DNA of 18,287 nucleotides from Bacillota bacterium (GCA_023435025.1 JAEYSE010000068.1:1-18287); one strand, 5' to 3'. Counted from the first letter of the stretch, positions 6,280 to 14,593 are shown. Notes: a model not told the origin generated them from the letters alone. Made by a program: numbers and translations.

Positions 6280-7185
6280 ATGGAAGTCTCAAAGGCCATA
6301 AAAAAAATAAAAAAAGAGCGCAATGCCCTGATTTTGGCGCACTTTTACCAATTGGGCGAAATACAGGATATCGCGGATGTCGTTGGGGATTCTCTGGAGC
6401 TTGCGAAGGCCGCGCGGGACGCGAAAGAGGATGTGATCGTATTCTGCGGCGTACGCTTTATGGCGGAAACGGCAAAAATATTGAACCCCAAAAAGACCGT
6501 GCTGCTCCCCGCACTGGACGCTGGCTGCCCCATGGCGGACATGATTACTGCGGAAGAGGTGCTGCGCCTGAAGGAGGAGCATCCGAACGCCGCTGTCATG
6601 TGCTATGTGAACTCGGACGTCGCCGTAAAGGCCGTAAGCGATATCTGCTGCACGTCCTCCAACGCACTAAAAATTGCGATGTCCCTGAAGGAAGAAGAAA
6701 TCATTTTCGTGCCCGACCAATGCCTGGGCGGGTATATCGCGCAGTTTTTGCCGCAAAAGCGCTTTATCCTCCCGGATGGATTCTGCCCCACGCATTGCCG
6801 CATCAAGCCTGAAGACGTATTGGCGGCGCGCAAGGCCATGCCTAACGCCAAGGTGCTGGTGCACCCGGAGTGTATGCCCGGCGTGGTCTCATTGGCAGAT
6901 TTCGCGGGCAGTACCTCGCAGATCATTGCGGAGGCCGTGCGGTCAGACGCAAAGGAATTTTTAATCGGTACCGAGGAAGGCGTATTGCATAGGCTTAGTA
7001 AACTTTGCCCGGACAAGCGCTTCTACAACACCGGGCGAACGCAGGTCTGCCCCAACATGAAAAAAACTCGCCTTGATAGCGTGCTCCATGCCCTTGAAGA
7101 GATGCAGCATGAAATTGTCGTAGATGAGGAGCTTGCAAAAAAGGCGCTGAATAGTTTGGAACGGATGTTCTCCGTGCCTGTATAA
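6280..7185 (+). CDS. nadA: Quinolinate synthase NadA
   Basis: This 301-residue [4Fe-4S] enzyme condenses iminoaspartate from NadB with dihydroxyacetone phosphate to make quinolinate. The three cluster cysteines are C83 (DAGCPMAD), C169 (GFCPTH) and C257 (VCPNMKK), with spacing like that of the structurally known T. maritima enzyme. The active-site HPEC segment (H195, E197), YVNSDVAVKA and TEEGVLHRL are also present. The protein is oxygen-sensitive by family, consistent with an anaerobe. The ATG at 6280 is preferred because AAAGG lies about 8 bases before it; a GTG three codons earlier would overlap that ribosome binding site. It sits 56 bases after niaR and 15 bases before nadB. Confidence 0.97.
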   Translation: MEVSKAIKKIKKERNALILAHFYQLGEIQDIADVVGDSLELAKAARDAKEDVIVFCGVRFMAETAKILNPKKTVLLPALDAGCPMADMITAEEVLRLKEEHPNAAVMCYVNSDVAVKAVSDICCTSSNALKIAMSLKEEEIIFVPDQCLGGYIAQFLPQKRFILPDGFCPTHCRIKPEDVLAARKAMPNAKVLVHPECMPGVVSLADFAGSTSQIIAEAVRSDAKEFLIGTEEGVLHRLSKLCPDKRFYNTGRTQVCPNMKKTRLDSVLHALEEMQHEIVVDEELAKKALNSLERMFSVPV

Positions 7186-7200
7186 CCCGAAAGGACTGTT

Positions 7201-8742
7201 ATGAGGATAACCATGAAGGCCTCTGCCGCACATACCGGGGAGCTTGACGCAGATGCGCTCATTGCCGGTTCGGGTGCTGCGGGGCTGTATGCGGCACTCA
7301 ATTTCCCAAAGTCGTTCCGTTGCGTGGTACTCGATAAATCCGGCGGGAACATCAGCAATTCCATGTACGCACAGGGCGGCATTTCCGCCGTCACGCAGGC
7401 TGATTTCGCCTTGCGTGAAGGACATGTGACGGATACGCTTATTGCCGGAGCGGGATTGTGCGATGAAGCGGCAGTGCAGGTGCTGGTTAGCGAGGCTGCG
7501 GAGAATATCGAACGCCTCATTTCTTTCGGCGTGCCGTTCGACAGAAAGGACGGCGAGCTTTTACGCACCCGCGAAGGCGGGCATCAGGAGCGACGTATTC
7601 TGCATTGCGGCGGCGACGCCACAGGGTTGCACCTGACACAAACGCTGCTGGAGCAGGCGCAAAAGTGCGAAAACATCCGGTTTATCCACAACACGCTGCT
7701 TACCGATATCCTTGCCGACGGCCACGGCGTTGCCGGCGCTGTTGTACTGACGGAGGACGATGAAACGCTGCTTATCCAGACGCGGCGTATCATACTCGCA
7801 ACCGGCGGGATCGGCCGCATCTATTCGGATACGACCAACGCCCTTTGCGCCACGGGGGACGGCATGGCTGCCGCCTATCGTTTGGGCCTGAAGCTTAGGG
7901 ACATGGAATTTGTACAGTTCCACCCTACCGCGCTCTACGGCCCGGATGAAGAGGGGCGTTCCTTTTTGGTTTCCGAGGCGCTGCGCGGCGAAGGCGGGCG
8001 GCTTCTCAACAGCGCGGGCGTTTTTTTTATGCAGGGTGTGCATCCCATGGCGGATCTTGCCCCGCGCGATATCGTAGCCCGCGCCATATTCCGTGATCTG
8101 GTAGCGTCCAAACAAAAGCATGTATATCTTGATATCACCCACCGGCCCCGCACCTATTTGGAGGAACGCTTCCCTACCATATTCGCGGAATGCCAGCGGC
8201 GCGGCGTTGATATTTCTAAGGATTACATCCCCGTGCATCCCGTGCAGCATTACATGATGGGCGGCGTCCCCACCGGTCTTTACGCCGAAACTTCCCTTCC
8301 CGGCCTGTACGCCTGCGGGGAAACGGCCTGTACCGGCGTACACGGCGCGAACCGGCTCGCAAGCAACTCCCTGCTTGAATGCATCGTGTTCGGCCGCCGC
8401 GCGGCGCTGCACGCCGCGGATCTTTCCTTACCGGACGCATCGCCCGAACATGTACCCGTGCGCAGCGGAACTCCGAAACAGGAAAATTATACTGCGGTGA
8501 AGGAGCGAATCCGCTTCATTATGAGCACGCATTGCGGCATCATACGGGACGAGGCGGGGCTGATCGCTGCGGAATCGGCACTCATGGAGATTGAACATGC
8601 GCTTCTTACTGCCAACCTGCATACCAAGGGCGCCGTGGAGGCGCTTAACATGGCCCAGGTCGCACTTTCCATTGTCAAAGCCGCGCGGGCCCGTAAAAAG
8701 AGCATTGGCGCGCATTACAGAAGCGACAACGAGGAGGAGTAA
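7201..8742 (+). CDS. nadB: L-aspartate oxidase NadB
   Basis: This 513-residue FAD enzyme oxidises L-aspartate to iminoaspartate, the first step of de novo NAD synthesis; in anaerobes fumarate is the likely electron acceptor. The FAD-binding GSGAAGLYAAL starts at residue 23. MYAQGGISAV, GGHQERRILHCGGDATG and the active-site Arg of LAPRD (R289) follow. H350 lies in HPVQHYMMGG, and the FAD-contacting GETACTGVHGANRLASNS segment closes the core. A helical C-terminal domain (about 415-513) follows. GAAAGGA lies 5 bases before the ATG. The last codons contain the nadC ribosome binding site, and nadC starts 1 base after the stop, so the two are probably translationally coupled. Confidence 0.97.
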   Translation: MRITMKASAAHTGELDADALIAGSGAAGLYAALNFPKSFRCVVLDKSGGNISNSMYAQGGISAVTQADFALREGHVTDTLIAGAGLCDEAAVQVLVSEAAENIERLISFGVPFDRKDGELLRTREGGHQERRILHCGGDATGLHLTQTLLEQAQKCENIRFIHNTLLTDILADGHGVAGAVVLTEDDETLLIQTRRIILATGGIGRIYSDTTNALCATGDGMAAAYRLGLKLRDMEFVQFHPTALYGPDEEGRSFLVSEALRGEGGRLLNSAGVFFMQGVHPMADLAPRDIVARAIFRDLVASKQKHVYLDITHRPRTYLEERFPTIFAECQRRGVDISKDYIPVHPVQHYMMGGVPTGLYAETSLPGLYACGETACTGVHGANRLASNSLLECIVFGRRAALHAADLSLPDASPEHVPVRSGTPKQENYTAVKERIRFIMSTHCGIIRDEAGLIAAESALMEIEHALLTANLHTKGAVEALNMAQVALSIVKAARARKKSIGAHYRSDNEEE

Positions 8743-8743
8743 T

Positions 8744-9577
8744 ATGCAGATACCCGGCATGGAAGAAATCATTCGTCTGGCCCTTGCGGAGGATATCGGT
8801 GGCGGAGACGTTACCACGCTTTCGACCGTTCCCGAAGAGAACACGAGCCGCGGGAAGTTCATAGCGAAGGAGCCGTTGACCGTCTGCGGCCTCCCCGCGC
8901 TTATCCGCGTATTCGCGCTGATCGACGAGCGCATCATTGTGACAACCTTAAAGTCCGATGGGGACGAGGTGCAAAAAGGTGATATCATTGCCACAATAGA
9001 GGGCCCTGCGCGCGGCATTTTAACCGGCGAGCGCACAGCATTGAACCTCTTGCAGCGGCTTTCCGGCGTCGCCACAAAAACGCGCGAAGCGGTGCGGCGG
9101 GTACAAGGCACAAACGCCGCTATCGTGGACACCCGCAAGACCACGCCCGGCATGCGGGGGCTTGAGAAGTATGCCGTGCGCATGGGCGGCGGCGCGAATC
9201 ACCGCACGGGTCTATATGACGGCGTGCTGATTAAAGATAACCACATTCGCGCGGCAGGCGGCATTACGCAGGCCATAAAAAACGCGCGCACGCACGCACA
9301 TCATCTTTTAAAAATCGAAGTGGAAGTGGAGAATTTCGAGCAGCTGGAGGAAGCTTTAGAATCGAAGGCGGATACCATCATGCTGGACAACATGTCGCTT
9401 GCAGACATGGCGGAAGCCGTACGCAGGGTAAACGGCCGCGCGCTTACGGAAGCATCCGGCAATATGGGCGAGCGGGATCTAAGCGAGGTGGCGAAAACCG
9501 GCGTGGATATCATATCCATAGGCGCGCTCACCCACTCCGCGCGGGCCATGGACATCAGTTTAAGGTTTGAATGGTGA
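8744..9577 (+). CDS. nadC: Nicotinate-nucleotide pyrophosphorylase (carboxylating) NadC
   Basis: This 277-residue enzyme (quinolinate phosphoribosyltransferase) joins quinolinate with PRPP, releasing CO2 and pyrophosphate, to give nicotinate mononucleotide. Motifs seen are EDIGGGDVTT (16-25), ERTALNLLQRLSG, DTRKTTPGMR (129-138), GGGANHRTGLYDG (148-160), IKDNHI (163-168), EVEVENFEQLEEAL, LDNM, and ISIGALTHS near the end. EASGNMG replaces the more usual EASGGI, a mild change. GAGGAGGAG at the end of nadB fixes the ATG at 8744; reading further upstream in this frame would overlap nadB by 150 bases. It is the last gene of the operon, followed by a strong terminator. Confidence 0.97.
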   Translation: MQIPGMEEIIRLALAEDIGGGDVTTLSTVPEENTSRGKFIAKEPLTVCGLPALIRVFALIDERIIVTTLKSDGDEVQKGDIIATIEGPARGILTGERTALNLLQRLSGVATKTREAVRRVQGTNAAIVDTRKTTPGMRGLEKYAVRMGGGANHRTGLYDGVLIKDNHIRAAGGITQAIKNARTHAHHLLKIEVEVENFEQLEEALESKADTIMLDNMSLADMAEAVRRVNGRALTEASGNMGERDLSEVAKTGVDIISIGALTHSARAMDISLRFEW

Positions 9578-9611
9578 TGACGTAACGACCTAAAGAACCC
9601 ATTCCACCAAG

Positions 9612-9636
9612 AAGCACGCAAACTGCGTGCTTTTTT
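9612..9636 (+). terminator. Terminator of the niaR-nadABC operon
   Basis: AAGCACGCA/TGCGTGCTT, a perfect 9-bp stem with a 3-base loop, followed by further T residues. Confidence 0.9.
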
Positions 9637-9678
9637 CTGTTTCGGCAAACTACGCAAATTTTCCAATCCCTTTTCGCT

Positions 9679-9707
9679 TTGCACATCGGAAGAGTCCAGT
9701 ATATAAT
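9679..9707 (+). promoter_or_regulatory. Promoter of the metallo-beta-lactamase-fold protein gene
   Basis: TTGCAC, exactly 17 bases, TATAAT, about 43 bases before the start codon. It is strong by sequence and independent of the NAD operon. Confidence 0.75.
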
Positions 9708-9749
9708 AGACACTAGATATTGTGCTTATCTTGGAGGAGCAACCTATAT

Positions 9750-10697
9750 ATGGCAAAATCAAAGGGTAAACTGAGCAAACGTGCGCGCAGCATGCTTTCC
9801 CTGCTGCTTTTCCTGGCGCTGTTGCTGACAATCAACGCGTTCATGGAGGATCCCATTGAAATCCTGCCTATTGACGCCCCCACGGCTACAAACACCCCTG
9901 CACCCGCCCTACCAAGCGGCGAGACGCTGGATGTTTATGTGTTGGACGTCGGGCAGGGTGACAGCATATTTTTAAGAAGCCCTTCTGGAAAAACCATGCT
10001 GGTGGACGCAAGCGAAAGCGGCATGTATGAAAGTATTGATACGTTCTTACAGAACCAGGCGGTCAAGCAGCTAGACGTGGTTGTCGGCACCCACCCGCAC
10101 GCGGATCATATCGGCGCGATGGAAAAAATCGTGACGCATTATAAGATAGGCGCTTACTACATGCCGGACGCGCAGAACCAGACTCGGATGTTTGAAAACC
10201 TGCTGGACGCGCTCACGGAGCATAATATCAACGTCAAACAGGCCGTGGGAGGCAAGACATCCGCGATCAAATGGGATGAAGACGTGGAAGTAAACATCCT
10301 CTCCCCGCTGCCCGGCGTTGAATATGAGAATTTAAACGACTCGAGCGTAATATTGCATGTGCGATACGGCGCTACTTCCATACTTTTGACCGGGGACGCG
10401 GAGAGTTTTGCCGAAAAGGCTGCCTTAAAAGCGTTGCCCGAAGAATACTTCCGCGCAACCATACTAAAGCTCGGCCATCACGGCTCCTCCTCCTCCTCTT
10501 CGGACGCTTTTTTAGACGCGGTGGATCCCGATATCGCCGTAGTCAGCCTGGGCAAAGACAACGACTACGGCCACCCGCACAAAGAAGTTGTGACGGAATT
10601 AAAAAACCGTGATATTCCCCTCTACCGTACCGATACACAGGGCACCATCCATATCGCGCTTGATGGAGACGGATATACGATAGAAACGGAGAAGTAG
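9750..10697 (+). CDS. Exported ComEC-type metallo-beta-lactamase-fold hydrolase
   Basis: This 315-residue protein has a basic N-terminus and a hydrophobic helix (about residues 13-31), serving as signal peptide or anchor. A Pro/Thr/Ala-rich linker (about 40-57) follows, then an MBL-fold domain. The domain starts with DVYVLDVGQGDSIFL and has the metal motif HPHADH (H115, H117, D119, H120), LLTGDAE, LKLGHHGS and a final GHPH. It matches the C-terminal hydrolase module of ComEC/Rec2 without the DNA channel. Such stand-alone proteins are common in Firmicutes; nuclease or phosphodiesterase activity is proposed but usually untested. GGAGGA lies 11 bases before the ATG. The Ser run after GHHG is encoded by four TCC codons, then TCT and TCG. 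No competence gene is nearby. Confidence 0.88.
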   Translation: MAKSKGKLSKRARSMLSLLLFLALLLTINAFMEDPIEILPIDAPTATNTPAPALPSGETLDVYVLDVGQGDSIFLRSPSGKTMLVDASESGMYESIDTFLQNQAVKQLDVVVGTHPHADHIGAMEKIVTHYKIGAYYMPDAQNQTRMFENLLDALTEHNINVKQAVGGKTSAIKWDEDVEVNILSPLPGVEYENLNDSSVILHVRYGATSILLTGDAESFAEKAALKALPEEYFRATILKLGHHGSSSSSSDAFLDAVDPDIAVVSLGKDNDYGHPHKEVVTELKNRDIPLYRTDTQGTIHIALDGDGYTIETEK

Positions 10698-10736
10698 CAA
10701 TCCTTTTGGTTTAGAGCAACTCTTACCAAAGCAGTA

Positions 10737-10760
10737 CGGCCCGCGATTTCTCGCGGGCCG
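10737..10760. terminator. GC-rich hairpin between convergent genes
   Basis: CGGCCCGCGA pairs with TCGCGGGCCG around a 4-base loop, between the stops of two convergent genes. There is no T tract on either side. It may stop both transcripts or protect 3' ends. Confidence 0.55.
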
Positions 10761-10777
10761 CTTGTATGCAGGGATTG

Positions 10778-11821
10778 TTATTTCTGTTCGTCGTCCTTCT
10801 TGGGCGGAACAGTCTGATAGCCGGACTGATACGGGGGCTGGGGCGCGGGCGCATTTGCAAGCTTCTTCGCTTTCTTTCTGCGATGTCCGCGCACGCTCAG
10901 AATAATCACGACTACGATCAGCGCGATGAGTAGCAGCGCCGGAGAAGCGGCGATAATAAACACGAGCAGGTTTTCAAAGAACACCGCCAGGCCGCTCAAC
11001 GTACTATTGAACCCTTCCGTAATGCGGGTGCCGATGGTGTCGTCACTCGCAACGGCCATTGCGGGCGGAATTTCGTTGATATCGATGCTCACGGTGGAGA
11101 AGTTCACCAGGTCGTCCCAGCGTTTAAGCTGCGTGGTCAAGTTCTCAATTTCATACGTCAGGCGGGAAAGCTCGGTTTCAAGCGATATGATATCCTCCAT
11201 TGTCTCCGCCTTCGCTAATAGAGCCATGATCCTGTCCCGCTGTGTCTCGTAAATCTTCAGGCGGGATTCGGTATCGAAGTATGCGGAGGTAATATCCTCG
11301 CCGCCGCTGTTTTCATAGGTCACGGTCGCAACGCCACGGGCTTCGGCTAAGAAGGCCTCCATCCGCTGCTGGGGGATGCGCAAAGAGAGGTTGGCGTAGC
11401 GGCCGGGATCTCCGTAGTTTTCGGGCTTGCGGCCAGTCACATAGGAGCTTGCGATGTATCCGCCCATGTCCACGGCCTTCTGCTTGATGTAATTGAGGTC
11501 AATTTCAAATTCCCGGGTTTCAAGCCCCATGCTGGCGGTCTTGATGATCTTGTGCCCGCCATAGTTCTGCTCCTCCGTTTCGCTGGGAGCTTGCGTTGCG
11601 GCGGGGCTTCCCCCCCCCAGTTCTCCGCTGCCGCCGGTCCACCCGCCGCGGTCTGCCTTGGCTTTGTCGTCCGCCGCAAATTCGGGCGCTTCCGCAGCCG
11701 GCGCGGGCATCGCCGGGGCTTGAGGAGCGGCAGACTCAGTTTTAAGTCCGTTTGGTGCGGCACATCCTGCACCGATGAGCAGGATAACAACGAGCAATGC
11801 GGCCAGCCATCTTTTCTTCAT
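10778..11821 (-). CDS. DUF4349-domain lipoprotein
   Basis: This 347-residue envelope protein of unknown function matches the DUF4349 pattern. Residues 1-21 form a lipoprotein signal ending in IGAGC, so Cys is probably lipidated. A low-complexity Ala/Pro/Gly linker (about 22-85) follows, then the DUF4349 domain (about 92-255), starting at IIKTASMGLETREFE and including a predicted coiled coil (about 185-240). Near the C-terminus a hydrophobic helix (LLVFIIAASPALLLIALIVV, about 285-308) precedes a basic, Pro-rich cytoplasmic tail. GGAGGG lies 6 bases before the second ATG, so 11821 is used rather than 11827. A run of nine G residues in the linker (11610-11618) could be slippage-prone. It is transcribed in the same direction as the sortase but separated from it by a terminator. 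Confidence 0.85.
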   Translation of the reverse strand: MKKRWLAALLVVILLIGAGCAAPNGLKTESAAPQAPAMPAPAAEAPEFAADDKAKADRGGWTGGSGELGGGSPAATQAPSETEEQNYGGHKIIKTASMGLETREFEIDLNYIKQKAVDMGGYIASSYVTGRKPENYGDPGRYANLSLRIPQQRMEAFLAEARGVATVTYENSGGEDITSAYFDTESRLKIYETQRDRIMALLAKAETMEDIISLETELSRLTYEIENLTTQLKRWDDLVNFSTVSIDINEIPPAMAVASDDTIGTRITEGFNSTLSGLAVFFENLLVFIIAASPALLLIALIVVVIILSVRGHRRKKAKKLANAPAPQPPYQSGYQTVPPKKDDEQK

Positions 11822-11927
11822 GTTCATCCCTCCATATTTTCATTGTCGTTCTATTCTAGTAAACGCAACAGCGCCTCATTCGGTTTCATCAACAGCCAAA
11901 TTTATGTATATAGACATCTTAGCATAT

Positions 11928-11956
11928 AAAAAACGGCCGGTCAAAATGACCGGCCG
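11928..11956 (-). terminator. Terminator of the sortase gene
   Basis: CGGCCGGTCA/TGACCGGCCG, a perfect 10-bp stem with a 3-base loop, followed by six T on the minus strand. It begins 16 bases after the sortase stop codon. Confidence 0.92.
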
Positions 11957-11972
11957 CAAATGCAATGTCTTA

Positions 11973-12929
11973 TCAGCCTACTGCTTTAAGGAAGAAATAC
12001 AGGCGGGACTGCGCTTCACCATAATCATAGTTGTCGCCGCAGGTCACCAGCGTCATGAGGATGTCATCCGGGGAAACGCTCACATCCAGATTGATCTCGG
12101 AGCGGCTCTTCTGCTTGGCGATCCATTCCTCGATCTCCTGCCTGTTGGAGCCATCTTTGGAGCTCAGATGCTTCGTGTTGTACCTAATCGTGCTGGAGGG
12201 TTCGCTGTCCTTGGTTTCATAGAGGGCGAATACTTCCCACTTGGACTGCGCCTCTTTGTTCCATGCGCCAAAACCCTGCAGCGTAATGGAAAATGTACGG
12301 TTGGACTTTGTTGTCAGGGATGACTTATTGTTCTGCAGCTTGTGCAGTTCATGGAACATATTGCCGGCCTGGCGCATGTTGTGGCCGGTGATGGTGATGT
12401 TACGCGTTATATCGCCATAATAGGTGTAAATAGTGCCTGCGCCGGGATCTCCGGTACTCTTCTTGTAGATGTCATGGCTGTTGTAGAAGAATTTGCCGGA
12501 CTTATCATACAGTATGGGATAATCGATGTTGGTGCCAGGCACCTTGATCCATCCCACGACGTCGCTGTTAATCTTCCTTGCCTCACTGTAGTTCTTGGGC
12601 GCAGGGCCGGAAGAGGGTAAGGGCGAAGTAGAAGCGCCGGGGGATACGGAAGCGCCGGGGGATACGGAAGCGCCAGGTGTTGCAGAAGTACCGGGAGCAG
12701 GCGTAGCGTTGGGGTCGGGCGTGACGCCCGGAGCCAACGTAGCGTCGGGTACAACCGTTCCGTCCGGGGCCAGCGTAAAGCCGGGTGCCGGTGTTTCACC
12801 CGGGGCAAGTGTGGCGCCCGGAGTTGTGTTAGCGCCAAAGTCGATCGCGTCGGTTTCCTCCGGTTTTGCGCAAGCTACGGCTGTTACGAGGAAGGATAGC
12901 AGCAGCAGCAAAGAAATTACTTTTTTCAT
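11973..12929 (-). CDS. Class B-like sortase with a lipoprotein signal
   Basis: This 318-residue protein has a sortase transpeptidase domain at about residues 112-318. The catalytic residues are visible: H183 in TGHNMRQAG, C297 in LVTCGD and R309 in AQSRLYFF. The VGWIKVPGTNIDYPIL and MFHEL segments place it near class B. Sortases cut an LPXTG-type signal and link the protein to cell wall or to another protein. Here the N-terminus reads as a lipoprotein signal ending in TAVAC (C20) rather than a plain signal anchor. It is followed by about 70 residues of degenerate six-residue Pro/Gly/Ala/Thr repeats acting as a spacer. AAGGGG lies 8 bases before the ATG. No substrate with a sorting signal is encoded in the window. 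A terminator follows, so it is probably monocistronic. Confidence 0.9.
   Translation of the reverse strand: MKKVISLLLLLSFLVTAVACAKPEETDAIDFGANTTPGATLAPGETPAPGFTLAPDGTVVPDATLAPGVTPDPNATPAPGTSATPGASVSPGASVSPGASTSPLPSSGPAPKNYSEARKINSDVVGWIKVPGTNIDYPILYDKSGKFFYNSHDIYKKSTGDPGAGTIYTYYGDITRNITITGHNMRQAGNMFHELHKLQNNKSSLTTKSNRTFSITLQGFGAWNKEAQSKWEVFALYETKDSEPSSTIRYNTKHLSSKDGSNRQEIEEWIAKQKSRSEINLDVSVSPDDILMTLVTCGDNYDYGEAQSRLYFFLKAVG
12631..12675 (-). repeat. 18-bp tandem repeat inside the sortase linker
   Basis: Two identical copies of an 18-base unit (12631-12648 and 12649-12666) and a partial third copy encode repeated GASVSP. The flanking linker repeats the same six-residue period less exactly, which suggests growth by unit duplication. 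Confidence 0.85.
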
Positions 12930-12973
12930 TTTGTGAACCCCTTCACTTAACACTATTGTGGTTTACCAGTTCC

Positions 12974-13001
12974 ATGATACCGCAGTTTACGCCATTCACA
13001 A
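12974..13001 (-). promoter_or_regulatory. Candidate sortase promoter
   Basis: Minus-strand TTGTGA, 16 bases, TATCAT, about 45 bases before the sortase start codon. Confidence 0.45.
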
Positions 13002-13018
13002 AGTAAATAAACTGTTAA

Positions 13019-13041
13019 CTCCCCCTTCCAGAAACAGGGAG
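13019..13041 (-). terminator. Weak hairpin after lysS
   Basis: CTCCC (13019-13023) pairs with GGGAG (13037-13041), starting about 10 bases after the lysS stop. On the minus strand a loosely T-rich stretch follows. It is the only candidate terminator for the greA-lysS transcript. Confidence 0.4.
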
Positions 13042-13050
13042 CAGATTTGT

Positions 13051-14571
13051 TCAGCGGCGCGGCTTCATTGTGGGAAACAGCAGAACGTCGCGGATGGAAT
13101 TGGAATCGGTCAGCAGCATGACAAGACGGTCTATGCCCACGCCGATGCCTCCTGTAGGCGGCATGCCATATTCGAGCGAGAGGCAAAAGTCCTCATCGAT
13201 CATCATGGCTTCGTCGTCGCCCTTTTCCCGTTCCGAAAGCTGCTGCATAAAGCGGCCGCGCTGATCGATGGGATCGTTCAACTCCGAGTAGGCGTTCGCG
13301 TACTCGCAGGCGTTAATAAACAGCTCAAAGCGCTCCGTCACAAACGGAAGCGAGGGCTTACGCTTGGTGAGCGGGGAAACCTCGACGGGATAGTCGAGTA
13401 TGAAAGTCGGCTGTATAAGTTTTTCCTCCACGAACGCTTCAAAGGCTTCATTTAAAAGCTTGCCGCGCGTGATGGTCTTGTCCGTGAACGCAAGGCCGAT
13501 GCTTTTCGCCAAAGCGCGCGCCTCCTCGTCCGTTTCACAGGCATAAAAGTCCGCGCCCGTATAGGTCTTTACGGCATCGTTCATGGTCAGGCGGCGGAAT
13601 GGGGGCGTCAAATCGATTTCCGTGCCCTGATAGACGATTTTGGTGGTCCCCAGCACCGTTTGCGCACAGTGGGAAATGAGATCCTCCACCAGCGCCATCA
13701 TGCCGTTATAATCCGTATAGGCCTGGTAAAGCTCAAGCGTTGTAAATTCGGGGTTGTGCTTGTAATCCATCCCCTCGTTGCGGAATATCCGCCCGATCTC
13801 GTATACGCGCTCCAGGCCGCCCACAATGCATTCCTTCAATGGAAGCTCGGTGGCGATTCGCAGGTACATATCGATATCCAGCGTGTTATGGTGCGTAATG
13901 AAGGGCCGCGCATTCGCGCCGCCGGGTATGGTGTTCAATACCGGCGTTTCCACTTCCAGAAAGCCCTGATCGTCCAGCCTGCGGCGTATTGCGGATATGA
14001 TGCGGCTTCGCTTTACAAACGTCTCGCGCACTTCGGGATTGACAATGAGGTCCACGTACCGCTGGCGGTACCTTAACTCCGGGTCCTTTAAGCCGTGGAA
14101 CTTTTCAGGCAGCGGCCGAAGCGACTTAGAAAGCAGCGTGAGGCTTACTGCATGCACGGAAATTTCCTCCGTGCGGGTCTTGAATACGGTTCCCTCAATG
14201 CCTAAAATATCCCCGATATCCATGGACTTAAAGTCCTGATACGCTTCTTCGCCGATATCATCGCGGCGAACATACACCTGGATGCCGCCCTTGGCGTCTA
14301 GTAAGTGCAGGAAGCTGGCCTTGCCCATGATGCGCTTGGACATCATGCGCCCGGCGATGCGCACCGTCTGGCCTTCCAATGTTTCATAACCATTGAGAAT
14401 TTCATTGCTGTGGTGCGTCTGCTCATACGTCACGATGGTAAAGGGATCGTTGCCCGCGGCCTGCAGCGCCGAAAGCTTGTCCCTTCTGATTTGGAGCAGT
14501 TCACTAAGTTCCTGCTCCCGTAGCTCGTCCGATACCTGGTCCCCCTGTACGGTGGGGTCAAACTGTTCCAT
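13051..14571 (-). CDS. lysS: Lysyl-tRNA synthetase, class II
   Basis: This 506-residue cytosolic enzyme charges tRNA-Lys. An N-terminal helical extension is followed by an OB-fold anticodon-binding domain (about 65-170, including RIAGRMMSKRIMGKASF). The class II catalytic core begins at RYRQRYVDLI. Motif 2 is seen in ERVYEIGRIFRNEGMDYKHNPEFTTLE, given here by its key segment FRNEG...HNPEFT. Motif 3 is GIGVGIDRLVMLL near the C-terminus. The length is normal for bacteria. GAGGAA lies about 8 bases before the ATG. The gene begins 22 bases after greA and shares its transcript; dusB-greA-lysS is a recurrent order in Firmicutes. Confidence 0.98.
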   Translation of the reverse strand: MEQFDPTVQGDQVSDELREQELSELLQIRRDKLSALQAAGNDPFTIVTYEQTHHSNEILNGYETLEGQTVRIAGRMMSKRIMGKASFLHLLDAKGGIQVYVRRDDIGEEAYQDFKSMDIGDILGIEGTVFKTRTEEISVHAVSLTLLSKSLRPLPEKFHGLKDPELRYRQRYVDLIVNPEVRETFVKRSRIISAIRRRLDDQGFLEVETPVLNTIPGGANARPFITHHNTLDIDMYLRIATELPLKECIVGGLERVYEIGRIFRNEGMDYKHNPEFTTLELYQAYTDYNGMMALVEDLISHCAQTVLGTTKIVYQGTEIDLTPPFRRLTMNDAVKTYTGADFYACETDEEARALAKSIGLAFTDKTITRGKLLNEAFEAFVEEKLIQPTFILDYPVEVSPLTKRKPSLPFVTERFELFINACEYANAYSELNDPIDQRGRFMQQLSEREKGDDEAMMIDEDFCLSLEYGMPPTGGIGVGIDRLVMLLTDSNSIRDVLLFPTMKPRR

Positions 14572-14593
14572 TTTTATCGTTCCTCTCTTGGGG

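Noticed and set aside
8591..8743. Upstream extension of nadC
   Set aside because: It overlaps nadB by 150 bases; the ATG at 8744 has a strong ribosome binding site and matches the family's N-terminus.
10484..10501. TCC repeat in the metallo-beta-lactamase gene as a phase-variation site
   Set aside because: It is a trinucleotide run of only four TCC units, so length changes would keep the frame.
12407..12936. Long open frames on both strands across the sortase linker
   Set aside because: They are shadows of the GC-rich repeats; the sortase frame alone has a signal sequence, ribosome binding site and catalytic residues.
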